64,000 nucleotides of DNA from Aphrocallistes beatrix. Taxonomy: Eukaryota; Porifera; Hexactinellida; Sceptrulophora; Aphrocallistidae. Position numbers and translations under genes: made by a program. Below, piece by piece: positions 34,930-44,427 of the stretch (the first letter of the stretch is position 1; each line of letters starts with the position of its first letter). The notes under the pieces were generated by a model. It did no database searches. It was not told where the DNA came from and saw only the letters and a list, made by a program, of their open reading frames with translations. The DNA lies in contig OY725488.1 in NCBI GenBank assembly GCA_963281255.1, positions 6,979,524 to 7,043,523 on the forward strand, written 5' to 3'.

Positions 34930-36338
34930 AGTACTGTCACGAAAATTTTGGTCCGGGGGGACCAAAATTTTCATGGAAAATTGGTCCTCCCCTGAAAATT
35001 TTGGTCCTGCTATGGACCAATTTTCCATGGAATTTTGGTCCGGGGGGACCATTTTTTTCAGGGAAAATTGGTCCGGGGGACCATTTTTTTCAGGGAAAAT
35101 TGATCCGGGGGGGACCATTTTTTTCATGGAAAATTGGTCCGGGGGGGACCATTTTTTTCAAGGAAAATTGGTCCGGGGGGACCATTTTTTTCAAGGAAAA
35201 TTGGTCCGGGGGGACCATTTTTTTGAGGGAATATTGGTCTGGGGGGACCATTTTTTTCAGGGAATATTGGTCCGAGGGGACCATTTTATTCAGGGAATAT
35301 TGGTCCGGGGACCATTTCTTTCAGAAAAAATTGTCTGGGAGACTAATTCTTTCGTGGAAAATTATATTCTATCAATCATTTGACATCCTCGATTTTTATA
35401 CTTTTAATTGTCGAAGTTGTTTGACCCCGGACTGACAATTCATATTTAGTATTCAATACATTAGATGGACAATACTCAGGCGTTCAAGATTCCTGAATAT
35501 ACTTATCCTCAATTGCATACTAATACTGTATTGTTATGGATTTGTTATATCACAGTATGATACTAAGAAGTAACTAATTCTAGTCATACCAACACTTAAA
35601 CAATGGTTGTTACTAATATCCGGGACAGGACGGGACAGCTGCAGGATACCCCCCGTTTTAACTAAAATACTGGACATGTCCCAATAGACCAGGGTTGCTG
35701 TCCCCACAGGAATTTTATGGGAATGGGATGGGAATGTGAATTGAAATTTCATTCCCACGGAAACCCTGATACTTATTTAGCTAATCTCAAATCTAAGAAG
35801 TGTATTTTATTTCTTCTGTTCTCTAAAATCTGAACTCTCATTCTATTGAGTGCCTATCTATTCCAACTATAATAACTAGACCTAATAACAGCTACCGCTG
35901 CGCCACTGGGGCTTGACATCCTTTCCAAATGGTGATGCATTTTTCATTTAAATATTGGTTATGGCGGACCAAAATTCTTTATGGAAAATTGGTCCCCGGA
36001 CCAAAATTCCCTGAAAAAAATGGTCCCCCCCCGGACCAGTTTTCCCTGAAAAAATTGGTCCCCCCCCCGGACCAGTTTTCCCTGAAAAAATTGGTCCCCC
36101 GGACCAAAATTCCCTGAAAAAAATGGTCCCCCCCGGACCAGTTTTCCCTGAAAAAATTGGTCCCCCCCCCGGACCAGTTTCCCTGAAAAAATTGGTCCCC
36201 CGGACCAATTTTCCCTGAAAAAAATGGTCCCCCCGGACCAAAATTCCATGGAAAATTGGTCCATTGTAGGACCAAAATTCCATGGCATTTTGGTCCTCCG
36301 GACCAAAATTTTCGCGGACCAATTTTCCAGTGACAGTA
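34930..36338. repeat. inner foldback with GGTCC...GGACC tandem arrays
   Basis: Starts AGTACTGTCAC and ends GTGACAGTACT. Left array 34947-35330: about eleven units of about 33 bp (TTGGTCCGGGGGGACCATTT). Right array 35965-36325: similar units in inverse orientation. Each unit is itself palindromic around GGTCC/GGACC. The open frames here (34873-35435, 35929-36322) are repeat artefacts. Confidence 0.85.
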
Positions 36339-36552
36339 CTACTTATATCCAGTTATTTTGCATGCAGAGGTTGGCATGTATGCTTTCAGTACATTATAAA
36401 ACAGTCGACTCCTCAATCCATTCTTGCCAAACGATTCTATAGGTAATAACAATCGTCAAGTTAAAGTGAGGAAGCACCGATCCCCCTTAAATTTGTAGTT
36501 AGGGAGCACCGCTCCCCCTACACTACACCCCTGAATACAAGTTAATTTTCCA

Positions 36553-36993
36553 TTTCAGTGTTGCCATATGAGTTGTTTGACATGTTCATGTCACATACCT
36601 TCAAATTTTCATGCCAAATTCATGCATAAAACATTAAATGTTCAATGCAAAATTCATGCCAAGTGTGAAAAGTTCAAAGTTCTTGCCATGCTCATACCAG
36701 AAGTAGAAAGATATTATCATCCAAATTATATTTCAAGTTATCAAAAATACACCAGTGCATGAAATTCTGATTGATATAAACATAATTTGGATACTCAAGT
36801 TTTAGTTGAGGTTATTTATCAATATAAACCCGTTTGACATTGACAAGATGAAACGATAATGAATTCATAAAATGACAATTCACCTAACTGAAAAAGTTCA
36901 TGCCAAGTTCTGGTTCATGCTATTTTCATGCCACAACTCAAAAGTTCATGAAAATGGTCAAATCTATGAACTTTGTTCATGATATGGTTACAC
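36553..36993. mobile_element. 441-bp hAT-like MITE
   Basis: Ends CAGTGTTGCCATATGAG and complement of CAGTGTAACCATATCATG. Comparison with the right arm (uninterrupted AATTCATTTGATG) shows an insertion with an ATTCATTT-type TSD, the left copy mutated to TTCCATTT. Subterminal ATGAACTTT/TTCATGCCA repeats. Confidence 0.65.
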
Positions 36994-37551
36994 TGATTCA
37001 TTTAATGAAGTCAACTCGGTCAAAGGTAACTAGTACTGATCGAACAATGACATATTATTCACAGATGATCTAACAGAGATATTAGAATTGGTCACCAACA
37101 GGGTTGGTAGATTTAATCCACCCCTGGGTTAAATCCAGGTTTAAACCGGGTTGGGCAAAACCCCCTTTTGTGGGTTAAGCCTCATTATTATAAGCGAATC
37201 AACTTTATCAGGTCATATCCATTTCAGCATAACCTAGAGGATCAATATTCTGTCAATATCTAATTATCAATGTAGTTACTACCATAATAATTGGAATTCT
37301 TAAAAATCTAAGAATAAATAGGAATTCATAGAATTTATAATCATTTCAGATGTTTCTACGAAAACTAACTATAATGCCTGACTAATTAATGAGGGTTTTT
37401 CTATACAGCAACCTACGTTGCTACATAGAACACCTCGAGCAACCTAGGTTACTCTGTGCTTAGTATGTAGCAGCCTATGAGAAATAGTATTGCCGCTTTT
37501 ATTCATAGATTAATATTATTATTAATCGGTATGCCGGGTTTTTTTTCATTA

Positions 37552-38069
37552 AATTTTCAAAAGTTCTAATCCTTACACCAAAAGGGAGGACCATTACAGG
37601 AAGTTTTACGCGAAATATGTACTGTCACAAGTACTAGTTGATCATTATAAAAAGGTAAGGCCAAGGACGGGAGTACGTGGAATAAAATTATTGCATGATA
37701 ATGCCCCAGCCCATAATTCAAAGGTTGCCAAGTCTAAACATGCCGGATATGGGATAGAAGTCCTTCCTCACCCATCATACAGTCCAGACCTAGTTCCCTG
37801 CGACTTCTGACTGTTTCAAAAGCTAAAAGATCATTTGCGAGGGAATATATTCCGTGATCGGAGTGAGCTACGAACCTCGATTTTTCAGTATCTCAAACAC
37901 CTACCCCAAGAAATGTACATAGAAGCATTTTACTCATGGATGGCAAGGTTACAAAAGTGTATAAATGTAGATAGGGAGTACTTTGAACAATTATAATTAC
38001 TTTAATACTGATTCTTCATTTCAACTAGAAAAAATTATCATGGGATTAGAACTTTTCGATTGCCCCTCG
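37552..38069 (+). pseudogene. mariner (DD34D) transposase relic
   Basis: C-terminal transposase with KGRTITGSF, HDNAPAHNSKVA and HPSYSPDLVPCDF; 34 residues separate the two Asp. It is broken by stops (e.g. TGA after CDF) and lacks the N-terminus. Remnant TIRs AAAAGTTCTAATCC (left) and its complement before CCCCTCGTA (right). It sits inside the left arm of the large inverted repeat. Confidence 0.85.
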
Positions 38070-38639
38070 TAATATACAATTATTCCATTCTGACATGATT
38101 CCTTGATGATATGTTCAAGTGCGCTGTACAATGAATTAAGAAGTGCATGTGTGCAGCATGTATGTTATATATACAGTATATGTGTAAGTCTGCGCGCGCG
38201 TATATATGTATAAATTCATGTATTATTAAATGCGTTTCATGGACTAATCGAAAAAGAGTTTTCAAGAGACTTTTCAAGATAGTAATGGATTGAGCATTCC
38301 GGATGTAGGCAGGCAGGTTATTCCATTAAATAAAATTTATTATATTCAACATTAGTGAAAATAGCAAGTATCATATTTTCTAGCATTGATGAGTTCAAGG
38401 TTGGAATTTAACCCGGATTAAATAGGTTTAACCCAACCCACTTGGCTAAACCCGGTTTAAACCGGATTGAACTGGATTTTTTGATATTATCCTTTGGTTG
38501 GGTCTCAATTATGTTAAATAATATAGCTATCACTGTCAGTGTCAGAATACATTTCTTAAAACTGTCAACTCTACATATAAATAATGATAGTCAAGCACTC
38601 AAGGACAGACATAGTACACAGTCCACGTTATAGGGGCAT

Positions 38640-39316
38640 GTGGGAGCTATAATCTCCCTGCACGCAGTCACCAAGTCTAAATGTACTGCACTCCTGAAGG
38701 TAGCCAATGATATCCTCTTCTACAAGAACCAAAACACGTCACATTTCTCGTCCTCTTGGGTCTCAGCTATGTATTTGACACTGCTGACCATTCTATCCTA
38801 ATAACATGCCTTCTTACACATTTCGGGATTTGTGACACTTCTCCCGGTTCAAATAATATCTCTCTGGCAGAACCCAATCCATTTCCATCCGTGGTTCAAA
38901 TTCACTCGACACTCCCGTTAAATACAGCATTCCCGCTCCCCTAAGGTTCCTGCCTTGGTACCCTTCTCTTCACTCTTTATACCATCAGCTCGCTCTTTGA
39001 TATCATTAGGTCTCACCTCCTCGACATGAACCGCTATGCCGATGATATTCCAATTTATCATTCTTTTAAACCCAATTCTTTACTCTGAGAACCATGCTAA
39101 ACTATCGTTAAACTCCTTGTACTAGTAACCTCTCATCTTTACAATAGCAACAATCTTTTATATAGTTCTCCCTGGTTGCTCAGGTCTCGACTCCAACGTG
39201 TTGCAGCAAGGCTTATTCACAACTCATCAAGAACTACTCCATCGTCTCTTCTTCATATTAAATCCCTCTACTGACTGCCTGTAAAACATCGCATCACATT
39301 CAAAATCATCATTTAT
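38640..39316 (+). pseudogene. degenerate LINE reverse transcriptase fragment
   Basis: Frame-broken RT with FDTADHSILITCLLTHFGI, active-site YADD at 39035-39046, and the C-terminal LQRVAARLIHN / LPVKHRITFKI stretch typical of CR1/jockey-like non-LTR elements. Interrupted at 39317 by a foldback insertion. Confidence 0.75.
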
Positions 39317-40280
39317 GGAATACAGACAATTCGTGACAGGACAATTCGTGACGGACAATTCGTGACAGGACAATTCATGACAAGATTATTCATGACAAAT
39401 ACCAATCTAATGTCATTATGAATCTAAAATATACTGTGATTGTAAAACACGAATAAAACAAAATAAGTGATTATGATGTTTTTTAATATTAGAGAGGTAA
39501 CAAGAATATAATAAATTATAATGATGATAAATGGAAATAATAATTCAAATAATGATGACCATGATGATAACATGAAGATTATAATATTGATTAATAAACA
39601 TGATGAAGGGTTACATGAACTAACTACAAAATCCAAATCTGTATGCAATTCCTTTCAAAAAGTCCATCTTCGGGCGAGTCAAATAACCGTCTACAGGCCC
39701 GGCGGAAGCAACTTTTTATTGGTCCGGCCAAAAGCAAATTTGCATATGAAAATAAGCCATAATGGCATAAAATTGGTCCGGCCAAAGCCGGACCAGTTCC
39801 GCCGGCCCTAGTCTATCAGGTTTTCAAAGCCCTCTCCTTATCCGTATAACATTTTCTTTTTGGAGGATTTCTCCCGCTTATATAAAATGCATGTTTAATT
39901 TCAGTCAATCCTTGTTCCTTTTTTTAAATTTCAATAAATTTCCATATCGAAGGATGTTGACAAGACATTAAATTATTAAATCCTCGATGCCAAGCTTTTT
40001 TTATATAGTGTGTAGTAATAAAGAATTCGTTTATATTCGTACTATACTCCAAGGATTCATATTTAAAACAAGGAGATTGTTTATATTCATCACTGTGCAT
40101 ACACAATCATTATGGTCATTATGGTTGTCACGAATTGTCCCTGTCACGAATTGTCTCTGTCACGAATTGTCCTGTCGCGAATTGTCCGTCACGAATTGTC
40201 CTGTCGCGAATTGTCCGTCACGAATTGTCCTGTCGCGAATTGTCCGTCACGAATTGTCCTGCACGAATTGTCTGTATTCC
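39317..40280. mobile_element. 964-bp foldback with 9-bp TSD (MULE-like)
   Basis: Inverted ends GGAATACAGACAATTCGTG; TSD ATCATTTAT at 39308-39316 and 40281-40289. Arms bear tandem GACAATTCGTGACAG units (left about 4, right about 9). It is inserted in the LINE fragment. 9-bp TSDs suit Mutator-like elements. No transposase; internal open frames are spurious. Confidence 0.75.
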
Positions 40281-41203
40281 ATCATTTATATATGTTCATT
40301 CTCTTAAAAAGTTTATAGATTTAAAGTTTCATTGTACAGCGCACTTGAACATATCAGCATGGAATAATTGTATATTATTACGTATTATTATTATCATATA
40401 CCTTAAAGTAAGAAGAAAATTTAATGAAATAAATTAACGGCATACCGATTAATAATAATATTAATCTATGAATAAAAGCGGTAATACTATTTCTCATAGG
40501 CTGCTACATACTAAGCACAGAGTAACCTAGGTTGCTAGCACATTTCTAGCAATCTAGGTTGCTCGAGGTGTTCTATGTAGCAACGTAGGTTACTGTATAG
40601 AAAAACCCTCATTAAAAAGTCAGGCATTATAGTTAGTTTTCGTTGAAACATCTGAAATAATTATAAATTCTATGAATTCCTATTTATTCTTAGATTTTAA
40701 AGAATTCCAATTATTATAAGTTGATTTGCTTATAATAATGAGGCTTAACCCACAAAAGGGGGTTTTGCCCAACCCGGTTTAAACCTGGATTTAACCCAGG
40801 GGTGGATTAAATCTACCAACCCTGTTGGTGACCAATTCTAATATCTCTGTTAGATCATCTGTGAATGATATGTCATTGTTCGATCAGTACTAGTTACCTT
40901 TGACTGAGTTGATTTCATCAAATGAATTATTAACTTGTATTACACTGTTCTTGTTTAAAGATGTAGCAGTATTGATTGGAAAATCTGTGTTAGTAATTTA
41001 GCTTCGGGATCATCAATTTTACGTTTTTTAGTGGATCCACTTCTAAGAATGAAGAAGCTCCTTCTGCCATTAATGATACAATTCTATAAATTATTATAGT
41101 AAATGTTTGAATAAGAATTAAATTTGTAGTATTTACAAAGAAAAGCCTATTAATTCTTGAATAGCATTAAAATCTCAGGCGCATGCGCCTCGTCGATTTT
41201 AAT

Positions 41204-41478
41204 ATATGTAAATTTCATGAAAAAGCGGAACAAAATTAGCTCAATAGAAGAGTGAAAAAAGCGAGATGTCCGATCAAAAACAGGACGGTTTGCTATGTAT
41301 GAATACCACCATAGGCGCAAATACGGTTTGAAAACTAGGTGGGCACGGCTGAAAATTTCTTGCCATTACACTTTAATTAACAATGACGTCATAGTTAATA
41401 CCTGCACAGGTCTCAAAAGTTCTGCATGATTTATTATACACAATTTATTATACACAGTTCTGAATGATTTATTATACA
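41204..41478. other. spacer with shared MITE-end motif
   Basis: 41239-41330 carries TTAGCTCAATAGAAGAGTG and GGACGGTTTGC, related to sequences at 60276-60335 and, inverted, 63946-64000. Probably one end of a repeat family. Confidence 0.45.
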
Positions 41479-42370
41479 CAAGCACGCTTCGCTTGCTTGC
41501 GCTGCGCGGCTTACGGACACTGCGTGTCCGCAGAGTCGCCCTGCGGGCGCCTGGAGTCACTCAATCTAACATATTTTGGAATTCTTTCCTTTATATAACT
41601 ATTGTAAACAAAGGTCGACAAATAATTTCTCATATGGATCTGAAAATATGATATTCGAAATCTACACCCCTGAAAACTCCATGTCAACCGTTTAAAGCAA
41701 GTTTCTGGCATATTTTTGAGATTTGTTTACTTTATGTATCTAATGTAAACAAAAGTAAACAAATAATTTATCACCTAAATCTGAAAATATGATATTCGAA
41801 ATCCACACCCCTGAAAACCCCATGACAACCGTTGAAAGCAAGTTTCTAGCATATTTTTGAGATTTGTTTACTTTATGTATCTAATGTAAACAAAAGTAAA
41901 CAAATAATTTATCATATAAATCTAAAAATATGATATTCGAAATCTACACCCCTGAAAACCCCATGTCAGCCGTTGGAAGCTAGTCTCTAGCATTATGTTC
42001 AAAATTCATCAAATGGTGTGAAAATATGTATATAAAGGTGTGAAAATATATAGATAATTTTTTTATTGCTATACACTATAATACATTTAAGCGATCAAAC
42101 ATAAGTTGTGGCTTTGAAGTATTAATAACAATGACGATATATTGTAGTGTTGTACTTGTATAATGATTTCTATTGTGATAGTGTAGGTCATTTATTTAGT
42201 ATAGAAAAGGTGTGAAAAATTGTTTCCATTTTTTTTTACAGAGGTGTGAAAATTTCGCTTAGATCTTAGAACTTAATCGTAGATTCATCATTTGAAACCT
42301 ACATGCCAATTCTTCAATCAATTCGAACAAACAAACAAACAAAAAAATCCTAGCATTTTAATATATAAGA
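41479..42370 (-). mobile_element. non-autonomous Helitron, family A copy 2
   Basis: Minus orientation: 5' TCTTATATATTAAAATGC (42370), 3' ...GTGCTTG (41479), flanked by A and T. Internal GACATGGGGTT / GGGGTGTAGATTTCGAATAT modules are in tandem, as in copy 1 (24818-25737). Confidence 0.75.
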
Positions 42371-43199
42371 TAGATAAATAGATCTACTAACATCCGATAC
42401 CTCTTTTTACTCAAAAATAAGGAGGATCATCTTAATCATTTTGCATTCCAATCGACTATATTTCCCAATTTATTTGCTATGGAGGATCATATTTTTCGTG
42501 TTTAGCAAAAAGTGTTTTTAATAAATATCAGATCCTAGGTACATTTTATGGTTATACTTTTAAAATATTCGTTCTTATCAAGATTACCGCTATACGCGTA
42601 TAAATGAAAAGTAATAATAATACGATTTTAGTATTAAATCAATAACATCATATAAGTGGTAAATGTAATATTTAATCAGAAAAAAATAGTAGGCTTGAAA
42701 CTTGGCACTTGTGAAATCTAAATTTTGGGGTCATTGGTATGTAATTATTTAAAAATTTATAAGAACTTTCATCTGTGTAATGAGTCGAGCTAATTTCTAT
42801 GCTAGAAGGGGGCTAGATTTCATTTATGTAGACTAATTTGAAATACTTAGGTCATTTCAAAAGTACTGAGCCGTTATCTGTAAAGTTAGTGGAAATAGAA
42901 TATTTTAGATTCGTCCATTGTATAGCTCAGGGGGAAGTACTTATGAAATGATCTAAATAAAGCCAAGTGATCTTAGTAGTAAAATTGATTGTCGGAGAAC
43001 TTTTGAGACACCCTGTATTTATTCAGCATCAAAATTTTATTTAAATGTTTGAAAGACAATCTACGGGTCTTTAGTTTTAAGGTATGGAGAAATGTTTCAA
43101 GGTTAACTATATAGACTACAAATTACACAATACATCAATATTATAGGCCGCTGTTAGCTGGAAATATGTTTCTGCTCCACTACCAACATCTATTTTTAG
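42371..43199. other. intergenic DNA with a small inverted repeat
   Basis: AT-rich. 42849-42954 is flanked by AGGTCATTTCAAAAGTACT and its near complement, a possible 106-bp MITE. 42995-43016 ends ...GAGACACCCTGTA, a mariner-type TIR remnant with a partner-like TACAGGGTGACTC at 43603. Confidence 0.45.
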
Positions 43200-43512
43200 C
43201 CACTTTTTTTCATATCAATTGCTTTATTTACTTCTCTTCTCAAAAATTGAGAAAGGCGTGGTGCTAGATTATAGGTACGTGTCCTACAATCACATCATCT
43301 TCAGAACTGCAACTGCATGTTTGTCTTTGTAGTTACTTGGCTCTGGCTTCAATACAAGTTCTTGACCTAGCGCTGGATTCCAGGTGTCCATGTAAGCATG
43401 GTAACCCCGTACATATGAATTGATCTCCAAAACTTGAGGATCATCATCTACACTGGTCAATTTTGACTGGCCATCCTCTGACTGATGAGACCCTATTAAG
43501 CGGAGTCGACTG
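43200..43512 (-). pseudogene. HIRAN-like domain fragment
   Basis: The minus strand encodes EINSYVRGYHAYMDTWNP, LGQELVLKPEPSNYKDKHAV, AVLK and, after a frameshift, DDVIVGHVP, then LAPRLSQFLRRE in a third frame. This pattern resembles HIRAN-type domains found in repeat-borne proteins of invertebrates. No start, no flanking domain, at least two frameshifts. Confidence 0.5.
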
Positions 43513-44427
43513 GATAAGATTATTTTTAAATTATTTTACAATAATTATATAATAATTATATAATTATTATATAATTATTATTATATAATTATTGAATGTC
43601 TTTGTACAGGGTGACTCTTAAGTTCTGTTACAAGCTTCATTAGGTATAAAATTTCTTATACTCAAACGATCTTAGTTATTATGGTCCTTAGAGATTGTAA
43701 TTCGAATATTTTCAATGATTTTAAAAGATTTTTCGATTCTATGACTTAGAAATGTGTTTTGTATGGTGAGTTTTGAGAAAAAAAAAATGTGTCCTGGTAC
43801 GCAGCGAAAATCGTGAATTAGGGCCCACTGCTTTTCAAGTTATCTTCCCAGAGTCTTCAAATTCTAGGAAAAATTAGCTCACACATTTTCCTCGAACACT
43901 CTAAATTTGTAGAGATATAAGATGTTCAGATCAGTGCATTTTGAAGACCAATTGGATCAGATTTTTTTGTGATGTGAAAAAAATTGCCATTTGGGGAATT
44001 TTGCAAAATGTACCTAATTTGAACTGCGACTGAATAACTTTCTCGTTTTCTCGTTTCTGATAACGAATTCAGTGGATTTATGAAATATTTCTATGGCGAA
44101 TGAAAGGTACCTGGTGCTAAATATAATTAGCCCTAGCAACATAGATAGATACGTCAAAACATGTCAGTAATAGCTATAGTAATTGTTAGCTGATAAATAA
44201 CATCATAATGATTGTAGCATCAAGTAAAGTAATGTCATCTCATCTTGTAAACGAATGCAATCTGAGAATGAGGACCATTTTCGCAAAGGGGAGCGATTTC
44301 TGCAAAACTAATCAACATTTTGAGATATTGGTGCCCCCGGACCAATATCTGCAAAACAACCGCCCTCTACTTAGCATAAGAACGAGTATGATCAATTATG
44401 ATCAATTATATGTAATTGAGGAATATT
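43513..44427. other. ARMC9 upstream region
   Basis: Includes an AT microsatellite (43536-43594), a mariner-type TIR remnant (43603) and otherwise unassigned DNA. The ARMC9 promoter should be here; no clear TATA box. Confidence 0.35.

Larger units (their letters stand above)
34695..36533. mobile_element. 1.84-kb hAT-like element with 8-bp TSD
   Basis: Inverted ends CAGGGGTGTAGTG / CACTACACCCCTG; perfect TSD AATACAAG at 34687-34694 and 36534-36541. Inside are a 69-nt palindrome (34713-34781) and an inner foldback with GGTCC arrays (34930-36338). Confidence 0.85.
34378..41203. mobile_element. large inverted-repeat element with nested insertions
   Basis: Outer ends are AATCGACGAGGCGCATGCGC (left) and its complement (right). 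After removing insertions, the left arm (34378-34694, 36542-36552, 36994-37551, 38070-38150) matches the right arm (about 40315-41203) over about 0.9 kb at roughly 90% by eye. Nested in it are two hAT-like elements, a mariner relic, a LINE fragment and a MULE-like foldback. No transposase of its own was recognised. Confidence 0.75.

Noticed and set aside
34873..36322. Open frames rich in KKMVPPDQF or GGPFFSGK repeats
   Set aside because: They are translations of 33-bp palindromic repeats in both directions inside a foldback.
40112..40437. Open frames reading SRIV/HELSC repeats
   Set aside because: Tandem units of a foldback arm.
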